Shown here in pieces: positions 51,453 to 60,553 of a stretch of DNA of 64,000 bases (the stretch's first letter is position 1; each line of letters opens with the position of its first letter). A program made the translations under genes and the position numbers. The stretch covers positions 1 through 64,000 of the forward strand of contig JAFPUC010000008.1 in assembly GCA_017413255.1 (NCBI GenBank), read 5' to 3'. The stretch comes from Aeriscardovia sp. (lineage in GTDB: Bacteria; Actinomycetota; Actinomycetes; Actinomycetales; Bifidobacteriaceae). The notes below the pieces were generated by a model, which saw only the letters and a program-made list of their open reading frames with translations, did not search any database and was not told the DNA's origin.

Positions 51453-52649
51453 ATGGAAAGCATAGAAAAACTGGGAGACCTGACGGGCAAGACCGCCCTC
51501 GTCAGGTGCGATCTCAACGTGCCCTTAAACGAAAAGGGGGAAATTACAGACGACAGGAGGATAAGGGAATCTGTTCCCACCATAAAAGACCTTCTTTCCC
51601 GCGGAGCTAAGGTGATTGTCACGGCCCACCTTGGCCGCCCCGGAGGAAAGGCGGATCCCGCCTTCTCGCTGGCCCCCGTAGCCCAGAGGCTTTCCGGGCT
51701 TTTGGGCGCCCCCGTCATCCTCGCAAAGGACGCGGCGGGAGAGGATTCAAAGAAATTGGCCAAAGATCTCAAGCCCGGAGAGGTCCTCCTTCTCGAAAAC
51801 ATAAGGTTCAGGCCCGAAGAGGCGAGCAAAGACGAAGAAGAGAGGATGAAGCTGGCAAAGGATCTGGCCTCCATGGCCGACCTTTTCGTCTTCGACGGAT
51901 TTGGAGTGGCCCACCGCAAGCACGCTTCCAGTTATGACGTTTCCAAGCTTTTGCCCAGCTATATGGGCTTTTTGGTAGCCAAGGAAGAAAAGGCTTTGAG
52001 CAGGGCCCTTAAAGACCCCGCCAGGCCCTACACCGTCGTCATGGGCGGAGCAAAAGTTTCCGACAAGCTCAAAGTCATAGTCCACCTCCTGGATGTTGCG
52101 GACAGGATCCTGGTGGCGGGAGGCATGGCCTACACCTTCATCAAGGCGAGCGGTGGGCAGATCGGCCAGTCTCTTGTGGAGCTGGACATGCTAGACGAAG
52201 CCAGGGAATGCATGAGGATAGCCAAGGAGAAGGGCGTGGAGTTTCTCCTCCCCAAGGACCTTGTGGTGGCGGGCGCCTTCTCAAACGACGCTTCCAGCGA
52301 GATAGTGGACGCCTACAAGGTGCCCGAAAACATGATGGGAATGGACGTGGGCCCCAAGACCTGCGAGGAATTTGCCGCAAAGATTGCCGGTTCCAAGACC
52401 GTATTTTGGAACGGCCCGCTTGGCGTGTTCGAGTTTCCCAAGTTCGCCGAGGGAACCCGCTTTATAGCCCAGGCCATGAAGAAGGCCACAGAAAACGGGG
52501 CCTTTACGATAATAGGGGGCGGAGACAGCGCGGCCGCAGTGGACGCCTTCGGCTTTAAGGACGGCGACTTTTCCCACATCTCCACCGGAGGCGGAGCTTC
52601 GCTTGAGTTTCTCAAGGGAGAAGGGCTTCCCGCTCTGGAGGGAAAGTAA
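51453..52649 (+). CDS. pgk: Phosphoglycerate kinase
   Basis: Glycolytic enzyme that makes ATP from 1,3-bisphosphoglycerate. The 398 residues carry TALVRCDLNVPLNEKG (substrate-binding N-domain), AHLGRPGGK, LLENIRFRPEEASKDEE, FDGFGVAHRKHAS (usually D..g.aHR.haS), MGGAKVSDKL and the nucleotide-site GGGDSAAAVDAFG. It shares one co-directional set with tpiA and secG, starting 2 bp before tpiA. Confidence 0.97.
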   Translation: MESIEKLGDLTGKTALVRCDLNVPLNEKGEITDDRRIRESVPTIKDLLSRGAKVIVTAHLGRPGGKADPAFSLAPVAQRLSGLLGAPVILAKDAAGEDSKKLAKDLKPGEVLLLENIRFRPEEASKDEEERMKLAKDLASMADLFVFDGFGVAHRKHASSYDVSKLLPSYMGFLVAKEEKALSRALKDPARPYTVVMGGAKVSDKLKVIVHLLDVADRILVAGGMAYTFIKASGGQIGQSLVELDMLDEARECMRIAKEKGVEFLLPKDLVVAGAFSNDASSEIVDAYKVPENMMGMDVGPKTCEEFAAKIAGSKTVFWNGPLGVFEFPKFAEGTRFIAQAMKKATENGAFTIIGGGDSAAAVDAFGFKDGDFSHISTGGGASLEFLKGEGLPALEGK

Positions 52650-52651
52650 GC

Positions 52652-53428
52652 ATGACCTCTTCCCCCGCGCCCTGCCTTTTGGCGGCCAACTGGAAAATGA
52701 ATATGGACCACCTGCAGACTTTGGACTTTTTGCGCAGGCTTTCTTTGCTTCTGCCCGAAAGAGAGACGTGGAAGAGCGGGGTTCAAATGGCAATTTTCCC
52801 GCCTTTTACCAGCCTGCGCACGGCCCAGGTGTTTTCCAACTCCTACCGGCTGCCCATATCCCTGGGGGCCCAGGACGTCTCCCCCCACGAATGCGGGGCC
52901 TTTACGGGAGAAGTGTCGGCATCCATGCTCGAAAAGCTCGGGTGCCGCTACGTTTTGGTGGGCCACTCCGAGAGCCGGAAAAACCATCACGAGACGCGCG
53001 AAGAGCTGGTGGGGAAAGTCAAAAGATCCATCTGCTGCTCCATGATTCCGGTGCTGTGCGTAGGAGAAAAGGAAAAGGGAGAAGAAAGCTGGGAAGAGAT
53101 AACTTCCCAGGCGGCCGAGGTCTTTTGCGATCTTGAGCCTTCCGAGATGGAAAAGGTGATTATTTCCTACGAGCCCGTGTGGGCGATAGGTTCTTCCATG
53201 ACAGCTTCCCCCGATCGCATTGGCAGGGCCGCTTCGGCTTTAAAAGGGCAAATGCAGGAAAAGTTCGGCATTTGCCCCCGCATTCTTTACGGCGGATCTG
53301 TAAACGAGGGTAATATAGATTCTCTCATGGGACTTGGCCTGGGGGGCTTTCTGGTAGGGCATGCCAGCCTGAACCCCTCGGAATTTGCCACAATATTTCA
53401 GCGCCTGGCTGAAGAGGGGAGAAGATAG
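52652..53428 (+). CDS. tpiA: Triosephosphate isomerase
   Basis: Interconverts glyceraldehyde 3-phosphate and dihydroxyacetone phosphate. The 258 residues include AANWKMN (catalytic Lys), YVLVGHSESRKNH (His), ISYEPVWAIGSSMTA (Glu and loop 6 start) and ILYGGSVNEGN with LGGFLVGHASL (phosphate-binding). A short Ser/Pro-rich N-terminus precedes the barrel. The stop overlaps the secG GTG. Confidence 0.97.
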   Translation: MTSSPAPCLLAANWKMNMDHLQTLDFLRRLSLLLPERETWKSGVQMAIFPPFTSLRTAQVFSNSYRLPISLGAQDVSPHECGAFTGEVSASMLEKLGCRYVLVGHSESRKNHHETREELVGKVKRSICCSMIPVLCVGEKEKGEESWEEITSQAAEVFCDLEPSEMEKVIISYEPVWAIGSSMTASPDRIGRAASALKGQMQEKFGICPRILYGGSVNEGNIDSLMGLGLGGFLVGHASLNPSEFATIFQRLAEEGRR

Positions 53429-53685
53429 TGAAGGCGTTGGTAATCATTCTAGACATCCTGGTCATAATAACCAGCATCCTCCTCACCCTCCTCATCCTCA
53501 TGCACAAGGGCAAGGGGGGAGGCCTGTCGGATATGTTTGGAGCCTCCGCCAGCGGGCAGAGCGCGAGCACTTCCGGGGTTGCCGAAAAGAACTTAAACCG
53601 CATAACGGTAATCGTGGCCCTTATTTGGATTGTGACGATAATCGGCCTCGGGCTTTTAACGAGATTCGGATTTACGGCTTGGTGA
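53428..53685 (+). CDS. secG: Preprotein translocase subunit SecG
   Basis: An 85-residue inner-membrane protein of the SecYEG channel: two hydrophobic helices (VIILDILVIITSILLTLLIL, about 5-24, and VALIWIVTIIGLGLLTRFGF at the end) with the loop MHKGKGGGLSDMFGAS between them. The start is GTG 53428, overlapping the tpiA stop. pgk-tpiA-secG is a common actinobacterial order. Confidence 0.93.
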   Translation: MKALVIILDILVIITSILLTLLILMHKGKGGGLSDMFGASASGQSASTSGVAEKNLNRITVIVALIWIVTIIGLGLLTRFGFTAW

Positions 53686-53689
53686 TGAA

Positions 53690-54145
53690 ATGATACGTTA
53701 CGCTTTGGAAGATGACGCCCAGGAGCTTGTAAAGCTCAGGATTGCCGAACAAAAGGAACTCCACCCGGAGGCCGATGCCGCCCCGGACAAGGTTAAGGCC
53801 ATTGAAAAATGGATCAGACAGTCTATAGGCAACGTAAACACCCTGATACTGGTAAGCGAAACCGACGGGAAGATTGGCGCCACCTGCACTTTTGTGGTGG
53901 AGCACAACATTCCGGGCCTGGTAGACAACGGGAACTATGCGTATATGTGCAACGTGTACACGGTCCCCGAACAGAGAAAACAGGGCATAATGGGCGACAT
54001 GATTTCCCAGGGGGAAGTGGAATTGAAAGCGAGGAACGTGTGCGCAGTCTATTTTGACAGCGTTTCCGGCGCCATGATCTCCCTTTCCCAAAAGCTGGGC
54101 TACGTCCACCGCACCAGCTTCTACTCCAAAGATCTTGTGGACTGA
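53690..54145 (+). CDS. GNAT family N-acetyltransferase
   Basis: A 151-residue single-domain acetyltransferase. The acetyl-CoA pyrophosphate-binding segment is VYTVPEQRKQGIMGDMISQG (about 88-107; Q/RxxGxG/A type), and VYFDSVSGAMISLSQKLGY gives the C-terminal strand and helix. The substrate is unknown. It starts 4 bp after secG and ends at a bidirectional terminator, so it is the last gene of the pgk transcript. Confidence 0.82.
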   Translation: MIRYALEDDAQELVKLRIAEQKELHPEADAAPDKVKAIEKWIRQSIGNVNTLILVSETDGKIGATCTFVVEHNIPGLVDNGNYAYMCNVYTVPEQRKQGIMGDMISQGEVELKARNVCAVYFDSVSGAMISLSQKLGYVHRTSFYSKDLVD

Positions 54146-54153
54146 AATATAAT

Positions 54154-54202
54154 AAAAAAAAGTCGGACGGGCTTAAATTCAAAGTCGGTCCGACTTTTTT
54201 TT
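54154..54202. terminator. Bidirectional terminator between the GNAT gene and tal
   Basis: An inverted repeat with an A-run before and a T-run after: A8-GTCGGAC (54154-54168) and GTCCGAC-T8 (54188-54202), with a 19-nt loop. It serves both convergent genes, since either strand yields a hairpin followed by U residues. Confidence 0.9.
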
Positions 54203-54214
54203 GCGCCTCAGGGG

Positions 54215-55303
54215 CTACATCTTCTTTTCGATCTCGCTTATCAGGGAGTTCCAGGAATCTTTGAACTGGTCTATCCCGTCCTTTTGAAGGTCTTCGCTTA
54301 CCTTCTCTATGTCGATTCCGAGGGCCGAAAGCCCCTCTATCACCCTGCGGCTTTCGTCGAAGTTGAAATCGGAGGGTTCGCCCTTGCCGTGGTCGGCCTC
54401 CGCCTCAAGGGTGGAAAGAGGCATGGTGTTTACAGTCTTGGGGGCGACCAGAGAATCTACGTACAGGCAGTCGGGGTAGGCGGGATTTTTAACTGAAGTG
54501 CTCGCCCAAAGCAGCCTTTGCGGGCGCACCCCGGCCCTCTCAAGCTCTGCCCACCTGGGGTCGGAGCTAAAGATCTTTTCAAAGAGGCCGTAGGCCAGGG
54601 TGGCGTTGGCTATTGCGGCCTTTCCCTTGAGGGAGAGGGCCTCTTGGGTGCCGATCTTGTCCAGCATGGCATCGACTTTGGTGTCGATTCTGGAAACGAA
54701 GAGGGAGGCAACAGATCCCAGAGGCCTAAGATCCACGTCGCTTCTCAGTGCATCCATCGCCCCCTCAAGGAAGGCATTGACTGCGGCCTGGTAGTGGGGA
54801 AGGGAGAAAAGAAGGGTCATATTTACGCTGATTCCGTGGCCTATGCAGAACCTTGCGGCCTCAAATCCGGCGGGAGTGGCCGGAATCTTAACCATTGCGT
54901 TCTTTCTTTCTATCTTCTCCCACACTTTCTGCGCGGAGGCTATCATGGCCTCAGAATCGCCGGAGATATTGGGGTCCACTTCCAAAGACACCCTTCCGTT
55001 GACCCAATCGCTCTTTTCGGCGGTGGGCCTGAAGATGTCGCAGGCAGAGCGGACGTCTTTAACCATAAGGCCGTAAAGGATGTCGGAGGCGCTCCTCTCC
55101 CCCTCCTTTATTTCTTCGTCGTAAAGGGAAGATCCGTGTATGGCTTTGTAGAAGATGTTGGGGTTGGTGGTAACGCCGCACACTCCGTCTTCATCAATCA
55201 GACTTTGAAGCTTTCCGGATCCCATAAGGTCTCTGGAGAGGCTGTCTAGCCATACAGACACCCCGTTCGATTCCAGACGCGCCATATTTTCATTTTTCGC
55301 CAT
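54215..55303 (-). CDS. tal: Transaldolase
   Basis: Transfers a dihydroxyacetone unit from sedoheptulose 7-phosphate to glyceraldehyde 3-phosphate. The 362 residues have GVSVWLDSLSRDLMGSG, GVTTNPNIFYKAI, SLEVDPNISGDSE and the Schiff-base region AMVKIPATPAGFEAARFCIG with the active Lys. It is of the longer actinobacterial type. It follows tkt by 11 bp. In Bifidobacteriaceae tal and tkt feed the fructose-6-phosphate phosphoketolase (bifid) shunt, which is the likely role here if the taxonomic reading is right. Confidence 0.95.
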   Translation of the reverse strand: MAKNENMARLESNGVSVWLDSLSRDLMGSGKLQSLIDEDGVCGVTTNPNIFYKAIHGSSLYDEEIKEGERSASDILYGLMVKDVRSACDIFRPTAEKSDWVNGRVSLEVDPNISGDSEAMIASAQKVWEKIERKNAMVKIPATPAGFEAARFCIGHGISVNMTLLFSLPHYQAAVNAFLEGAMDALRSDVDLRPLGSVASLFVSRIDTKVDAMLDKIGTQEALSLKGKAAIANATLAYGLFEKIFSSDPRWAELERAGVRPQRLLWASTSVKNPAYPDCLYVDSLVAPKTVNTMPLSTLEAEADHGKGEPSDFNFDESRRVIEGLSALGIDIEKVSEDLQKDGIDQFKDSWNSLISEIEKKM

Positions 55304-55314
55304 TGTTTCTCCTT

Positions 55315-57375
55315 TTATTCTTCTTTAAGGCTTTCCAAGGCTTTTTCCACCACATTCTCGACTGTCATGCCCAAAGCCTTCATATTTTCGCTTCCGCTTC
55401 CCTGCAGGCCGAACCTGTCTATGCAAACCGTCCTTCCGGAAAGCCCGACGTATTTGTACCAGCTCATGGCGCTGCCGGCTTCTACGGCAACCCTCGCTCT
55501 TATTTCATCAGGGAACACGGATTGTCTGTAGGAAAGGGGCTGGCGCTCGAACCACTCCATACATGGAACAGATACAACCCTCGCTCTTATTCCCATTTTC
55601 TCCAGTTCTTCTGCGGCCCCGAGTATCAAAGAGACCTCCGAACCGCTGGCCATGAGGATAAGGTCGTCGCCCTCGCGGCCCTTTAGAACGTAGGCCCCCT
55701 TGGGCAGGCCCTCCCTGGCCTTTTCTTTTGTAAGGGATAGGGTGGGGACTTTCTGGCGGGTAAGGATCAGGGCTGAAGGCGAAGTCCCCTCTTTTTCAAA
55801 TATCTCCCTCCACGCCTCGCAGGTTTCAAATGCGTCGCAGGGCCTTATTACGTCAAGGTTGGGCATGGCCCTGAGGGAGGAAAGGTGCTCTACGGGCTGG
55901 TGGGTAGGCCCGTCTTCTCCGAGGGCCACCGAGTCGTGGGTAAGGACGAAGATGTTGGGGATGTCCATAAGGGCTGCAAGCCTCACAGCCGCCCTCTCGT
56001 AGTCTGCAAACTGGAGGAAGGTGCCCCCAAAGCAGCGCGTGGAAGATCCCAAAAGTATGCCGTTGGTGATGGCGCCCATGGCAAATTCCCTCACTCCAAA
56101 GTGGATTACCCTTCCTGCAGGGGAGCAGTTTGGCCACTGCTTGGTTCCCGATCCCTCGGGCCCGAAGGATGCGGCTCCTTCGATTACGGTATTGTTGGAT
56201 CCTCCCAGGTCCGCGCTTCCTCCCCACAGCTCGGCCATCACCTTCGCTATGGCGTTCAGGGCTTTTCCGGAAGAGGCCCTGGTGGGCAGCGGGTCTAAAG
56301 AGAGGCTTTCTTCAAGATCGTCTAGGGCCTTGTCAAACCCTTGGGGAAGATCTCCCTTTTTCATCCTTTCGTGCAGGGAGGCGTTCTCAGGGTTTTTAGC
56401 TTTCCACTCTTCAAATCCCTCTTCCCATTCTCTTTTGGCCTCTTCCCCCCTCTTTACAGACTGCCTCGCGTAGGCCAAAAGATCGGGGTCTACCTGAAAC
56501 TTTCTGTCCGGATCCAGGCCCAGCTCTTTTTTAAGATCCCTTACCGCCTCTTCCCCGAGGGGGGATCCGTGAGTCTTCTCGCTTCCGGCCTTTCCGGGGG
56601 CGGGCCAGGCTATGACGGTGTTTACCTGTATGAAGTGGGGCCTGTCTTCCACTTTCCTGGCCTTCTTTACGGCCCTAAGAAGGGCCTGAACGTCTTCCTT
56701 GTAGCCGGAAGGGGTATTGAAGTCCACGACATCCGTGTACCAGCCGTAGCTCTTGTAGCGCGCCAAAACGTCTTCGGTCAGGGTGATGGAGGTGTCCCCC
56801 TCGATTTGAATTCTGTTGCAATCGAATATCACGAAAAGATTGCCAAGTTTTTGCGTCCCGGCCAAAGAAGAGGCTTCGGAGCTGACCCCTTCCTCTATGT
56901 CCCCTTCTCCGCACAGCGTCCACACTTCGTGCTTGAAAAGATCGCTTTCCAAAAGGGCAGACTGGAACCTGGAGGCCATAGCAAAGCCCACGGCGGTTGA
57001 GATGCCCTGCCCCAGAGGACCGGTCGTCATCTCAATTCCCTCCGTCAGGCCGTACTCGGGATGGCCCGGGGTCTTAGAGCGCATGGTCCTGTAGCCCTTG
57101 ATGTCGTCTAAAGTGAGGTATCCGGCCAAAAAGAGCTGCACGTATTGGGCCAGGGAAGCGTGGCCCGAAGAGAGGATGAACCTGTCTCTGCCTTCCCATT
57201 TTGGATCCAAAGGATCGTGACGGAGCACGTAGCGGTAAAGAGCGTAGACGATGGGCGTCATGGAAATTGCGCTTCCCGGGTGCCCGCTGCCGGCCTTTTG
57301 CACAGCATCTGCGATCAGGCCTTTAGACATGGCTATGGTTTTTTCATCCAAATTGGATTTCTTCAACTCATCCAT
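55315..57375 (-). CDS. tkt: Transketolase
   Basis: ThDP-dependent transfer of two-carbon units between sugar phosphates. The 686 residues include DAVQKAGSGHPGSAISMTPI, the diphosphate-site GEGDIEEGVSSEA (GDG..EG type, here GEGD) and FDCNRIQIEGD, THGSPLG, the second domain GGSADLGGSNNTVI and LTHDSVALGEDGPTHQPVEH, and a C-terminal domain RVVSVPCMEWFERQ. First gene of the tkt-tal pair. It diverges from hrcA across about 175 bp. Confidence 0.96.
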   Translation of the reverse strand: MDELKKSNLDEKTIAMSKGLIADAVQKAGSGHPGSAISMTPIVYALYRYVLRHDPLDPKWEGRDRFILSSGHASLAQYVQLFLAGYLTLDDIKGYRTMRSKTPGHPEYGLTEGIEMTTGPLGQGISTAVGFAMASRFQSALLESDLFKHEVWTLCGEGDIEEGVSSEASSLAGTQKLGNLFVIFDCNRIQIEGDTSITLTEDVLARYKSYGWYTDVVDFNTPSGYKEDVQALLRAVKKARKVEDRPHFIQVNTVIAWPAPGKAGSEKTHGSPLGEEAVRDLKKELGLDPDRKFQVDPDLLAYARQSVKRGEEAKREWEEGFEEWKAKNPENASLHERMKKGDLPQGFDKALDDLEESLSLDPLPTRASSGKALNAIAKVMAELWGGSADLGGSNNTVIEGAASFGPEGSGTKQWPNCSPAGRVIHFGVREFAMGAITNGILLGSSTRCFGGTFLQFADYERAAVRLAALMDIPNIFVLTHDSVALGEDGPTHQPVEHLSSLRAMPNLDVIRPCDAFETCEAWREIFEKEGTSPSALILTRQKVPTLSLTKEKAREGLPKGAYVLKGREGDDLILMASGSEVSLILGAAEELEKMGIRARVVSVPCMEWFERQPLSYRQSVFPDEIRARVAVEAGSAMSWYKYVGLSGRTVCIDRFGLQGSGSENMKALGMTVENVVEKALESLKEE

Positions 57376-57479
57376 TTCAATCCTTAATTGAAAACCAGTG
57401 ATGGAGAGGGAAAACTCTCATTTTAAAGATTAGAATGCGGCCCATAAATTTAACAGAAAGAATAATTTTTTCAAAAAAT

Positions 57480-57506
57480 ATAGCACTCTCAGGCTTTGAG
57501 TGCTAA
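57480..57506 (+). promoter_or_regulatory. CIRCE operator (HrcA binding site)
   Basis: ATAGCACTC (57480-57488), 9 nt (TCAGGCTTT), GAGTGCTAA (57498-57506): the classic TTAGCACTC-N9-GAGTGCTAA inverted repeat with one mismatch in the first base. It lies 44 bp upstream of the hrcA start, so HrcA represses its own transcript and dnaJ until heat shock. Confidence 0.93.
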
Positions 57507-57550
57507 AACGATATATTATTATCTTCCCTTTTGGGCCTAAGGAGGCAGGA

Positions 57551-58573
57551 GTGCACCAAGATCGCCAGACGCTGGTGCTCAAAATAGTGGTAGAAAAATA
57601 TATACGCACTCATGAGCCCGTAGCATCGGGCAGCGTGGTAAAGGAGTTTCCCACCCTCATAAGCTCGGCTACTATACGAAACGACATGGCTGCCTTAGAG
57701 AGGGAGGGCTACCTCATGGAGCCCCACACCTCAGCCGGAAGGGTGCCTACCGACAAGGGCTACAGGCAGTTTGTAGACAGCCTCTCCGATTGCGATCTGA
57801 CAGACCCCCGTCTTAAACCTCTAAAAGATCTTCTGGCTTCCGCTCCGAGCATGGAGGAGGGGATAGCGGGGGCGGTAAAGTTTTTATCGTCTCTCACCGG
57901 CCAGGTTGCCATTGGCGTGGCCCCGCCCCTCTCCTCACTTCTTCTTCACAGGCTTGAAATAGTCGGAAAGGATTTTCTTACGGTAATCCTCATTTCCGAC
58001 AACGGTCAGGTGGAAAAGTCTGCGATGGAGAACCCCGGATTTTCCAAAGAGGAAATTAATGGGGAAGTGGAAAAGCTAAACGGGGAGCTTTCAGGCCAGC
58101 CCCTTTCAGGCCTTGCCTCCAAAATCTCTTCACTTCCCCCGTCCTGCGCGAAGGAAGGGAGGTTTTTGGAAAGACTTTCAAAAAGCGTGCAGATGAGCGG
58201 ATCGAAAAGGGAGGTCTATATATACGGGGTAGATCTTGCTTACAGGCAGATGCAAAAAGATCTGCTCGCGCCTCTTTTGGATGCGCTGGAAGAGAGGATG
58301 GCCCTTTTACGCCTTATGGCATCAATCTCCCGGCAGGGAATAGGGGTGGCAATAGGATCTGAAATCCAAAGCTCCGCCCTTTCGCACGTTTCCGTCCTTT
58401 CAGCCCGCTACGGGGCGGAAGGCTGGCAGGCTTTGATAGGATCGATTGGAAATACTTACATGAATTACCCCCGCGCCATTTCTTCTCTGCGGGGCGTGGC
58501 CGAATGCCTGTCAGATTTTGCATTCCAACAATTTCCCCCCACTTCGGCCGACAGGAGTTTTAATGGAGAATGA
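57551..58573 (+). CDS. hrcA: Heat-inducible transcription repressor HrcA
   Basis: Repressor of heat-shock genes through CIRCE. The 340 residues start at GTG 57551, 5 bases after AAGGAGGC ([20 protein letters not shown]); a longer reading frame from within the CIRCE site is not used. The N-terminal winged helix contains [30 protein letters not shown] and [20 protein letters not shown]. The C-terminal GAF-like dimer domain contains [19 protein letters not shown]. Its end overlaps dnaJ by 11 bp. Confidence 0.95.
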   Translation: MHQDRQTLVLKIVVEKYIRTHEPVASGSVVKEFPTLISSATIRNDMAALEREGYLMEPHTSAGRVPTDKGYRQFVDSLSDCDLTDPRLKPLKDLLASAPSMEEGIAGAVKFLSSLTGQVAIGVAPPLSSLLLHRLEIVGKDFLTVILISDNGQVEKSAMENPGFSKEEINGEVEKLNGELSGQPLSGLASKISSLPPSCAKEGRFLERLSKSVQMSGSKREVYIYGVDLAYRQMQKDLLAPLLDALEERMALLRLMASISRQGIGVAIGSEIQSSALSHVSVLSARYGAEGWQALIGSIGNTYMNYPRAISSLRGVAECLSDFAFQQFPPTSADRSFNGE

Positions 58574-59711
58574 TTATTACAAGATTCTCGGAGTCCCGAG
58601 AGGCGCTAGCCAAGAGGAAATACAAAAGGCATACAGGAAACTTTCGCGCCAGTACCACCCTGACATCGCCGGAAAAGAATTTGAAGACAAATTTAAGGAA
58701 ATAAACGAGGCCTATTCGGTTTTATCCGATCCTGAAAAGCGCCAGCAGTACGACATGGGCGCATCCTCCTTCTCGGGCGGGGGCGCAGGAGCCGGATTTT
58801 CCCCCATGGATTTTTCCAATCTTGGAGATATTTTCGGACAGTTTTTTGGGGGAGAGGGCCCCTTTGGGGCGCCCTCAAGTTCTCCCATTCCGCGTGAAAG
58901 CCGCGGAGGAGACGACCTGGTTTCTCTCACCATCAGCCTAAAGGATGCAGTCTTCGGAGCCGAAAAACAAATTGAAGTGACGACTTTTGCAAAATGCAAA
59001 GCCTGCGATGGGACGGGTTCCAAAAGCAAAAGCGCACCCGTAGTTTGCCCCTCCTGCCACGGCACGGGCTTAAAGAGGCAGGTGCAAAGGAGCATTCTGG
59101 GCCAGATTTTGACCACGGCGCCCTGCCCTCAGTGCCAGGGCCACGGAACTATCATTGCAGACCCCTGCCCTGAGTGCCAGGGGACCGGACGCGTGAGGGT
59201 AAGAAGGACTATAGAGGTAAAGATTCCGGCCGGAATAGAAGACGGCACGCGCATAAAGCTTGCAGGGCAAGGAGAAGCGGGGCAGCTTGGAGGCCCTGCG
59301 GGGGACCTTTATGTAGAAGTGCGTATTGCGCCAAACAGGGAGTTTACGCGCAAGGGCCAGGACCTTCACTGCTGGCTTTCCATTCCCATGACCTGGGCAG
59401 CGCTGGGAACCAGGACTTCCATCTCAACTTTTGACGGCGAAAAAGAGCTTGAAATACCCGCCGGCACGCAGTACGGCCAGACCGTAGTAATGCCCGGGCT
59501 CGGCCTTCCCAAATCCGAAAAGGAGAGGGGGGATATGGTCGTCCATATTCAAATTGAAATCCCTACCAGCCTCTCAGGAGAGCAAAAAGAACTTCTGAAA
59601 AAATTCGCCTCCCTCCACGATTCGGGGGCCGGGGCCAATATGCAGGCAGCCCAGGAGATGAAGCCCAAAAAGAACATCTTTGCCAGAATGAAGGACGCTT
59701 TCAAGGGTTAG
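58563..59711 (+). CDS. dnaJ: Chaperone protein DnaJ
   Basis: Hsp40 co-chaperone of DnaK. The start is ATG 58563 ([20 protein letters not shown]), with ACAGGAG upstream inside hrcA. The 382 residues hold a J domain with the HPD motif (QYHPDIAGK), a Gly/Phe linker ([15 protein letters not shown]), four CxxCxGxG zinc repeats ([32 protein letters not shown]), and the C-terminal peptide-binding domains ([20 protein letters not shown]). Paired with hrcA rather than dnaK, as for DnaJ2 of Bifidobacterium and other Actinobacteria. Confidence 0.96.
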   Translation: MENDYYKILGVPRGASQEEIQKAYRKLSRQYHPDIAGKEFEDKFKEINEAYSVLSDPEKRQQYDMGASSFSGGGAGAGFSPMDFSNLGDIFGQFFGGEGPFGAPSSSPIPRESRGGDDLVSLTISLKDAVFGAEKQIEVTTFAKCKACDGTGSKSKSAPVVCPSCHGTGLKRQVQRSILGQILTTAPCPQCQGHGTIIADPCPECQGTGRVRVRRTIEVKIPAGIEDGTRIKLAGQGEAGQLGGPAGDLYVEVRIAPNREFTRKGQDLHCWLSIPMTWAALGTRTSISTFDGEKELEIPAGTQYGQTVVMPGLGLPKSEKERGDMVVHIQIEIPTSLSGEQKELLKKFASLHDSGAGANMQAAQEMKPKKNIFARMKDAFKG

Positions 59712-60484
59712 TAAAGCCTTTTGGGAACCGAGGGAAACGGCGAAAAAGGCGCCATGGAAACGGAAAACGCCCCATCTTTTCCAATCTGCGAGCAGTAAAT
59801 CCCGGGGGCTCCGGGGGTAACTGCAAATTTTTTGAGATCGAACTCGCCTTCCCTGCTCAAGACCAAAAACCTTCCCTCCGGCCCTTTAAATCTTTTCAAG
59901 GGCGAAATCGGAGCGGAGCAAAGCTTTGAATAAAAAGAAGCCAAGGAGAGGGCGGAGGGGGAAAAGAAGATGCGCTCGGGGGCAAAGCAGGAAAGGGTCC
60001 TGGAGAAGGAAAGCATGGATGAGGGGGGAACCAAATCGGGGTTTGCCCAAAAAAGGACGCTGGAAGGAAGGGGAGGGAGGAGCGAAACCAGATTTCGATC
60101 CGCGCTGTAGCTTAAAAGCTTTATCGCCTCCCCTTTTCCTACAAAACGGATCTCTTCCGTTTCGCTGTCCTTCCACCTTTTGGTGCCAAGCCCTTTTTGA
60201 ACCTTCGAGGCCAAGGGGCGGGGGATTTTTTCCCCAAAAAAGTAGAAGACGCTTTTTTCTCCGAAGCGGGTCTTATAGAAGGTAGATCCCAAAAACCCCA
60301 GAAGCCTGAGGCTGCACCCGCTCTCCTCTTCGGCCTCGCGCAGCGCGCAGTGGGCTACGCTTTCCCCTTCTTCGATTTGCCCCTTGGGAAGGCTCCAGTC
60401 CCTATAGAGCCCGCGGTGCACCACGGCTATGCATCCCCCCTCTTGCAGAACTACTCCCGCCGCCTTCGTCCTCAGACTTGCCAT
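59708..60484 (-). CDS. MutT1-like Nudix protein with degenerate phosphatase half
   Basis: The 258-residue N-terminal Nudix domain has [38 protein letters not shown] and [10 protein letters not shown], a complete Nudix box (G-x5-E-x7-RE-x2-EE-x-G). The remaining 125 residues align by pattern with the histidine-phosphatase half of mycobacterial MutT1, e.g. [20 protein letters not shown] for the 'pdri-SP-l-R---T' block. The RHA/RHG catalytic start is replaced by FWANPDL, so phosphatase activity is probably lost. Likely substrates are (d)NTPs or dinucleoside polyphosphates. It overlaps the dnaJ end by 4 bases, convergent. Confidence 0.75.
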   Translation of the reverse strand: MASLRTKAAGVVLQEGGCIAVVHRGLYRDWSLPKGQIEEGESVAHCALREAEEESGCSLRLLGFLGSTFYKTRFGEKSVFYFFGEKIPRPLASKVQKGLGTKRWKDSETEEIRFVGKGEAIKLLSYSADRNLVSLLPPLPSSVLFWANPDLVPPSSMLSFSRTLSCFAPERIFFSPSALSLASFYSKLCSAPISPLKRFKGPEGRFLVLSREGEFDLKKFAVTPGAPGIYCSQIGKDGAFSVSMAPFSPFPSVPKRLY

Positions 60485-60553
60485 TTGCCCCCCTTTTTTT
60501 CAAATTTTGTATACCATTTTTTATATCAAATCTACAGGAAGGCTAAACAGAGA

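Noticed and set aside
57500-57550. Longer HrcA start within the CIRCE operator
   Set aside because: The GTG at 57551 has an optimal AAGGAGG site and matches the usual HrcA N-terminus. The upstream codons include operator sequence.
60197-60553. 119-codon N-terminal extension of DnaX
   Set aside because: The extension is antisense to the Nudix gene and not conserved. DnaX proteins begin with the (M)-LYxKYRP sequence found at 60554.
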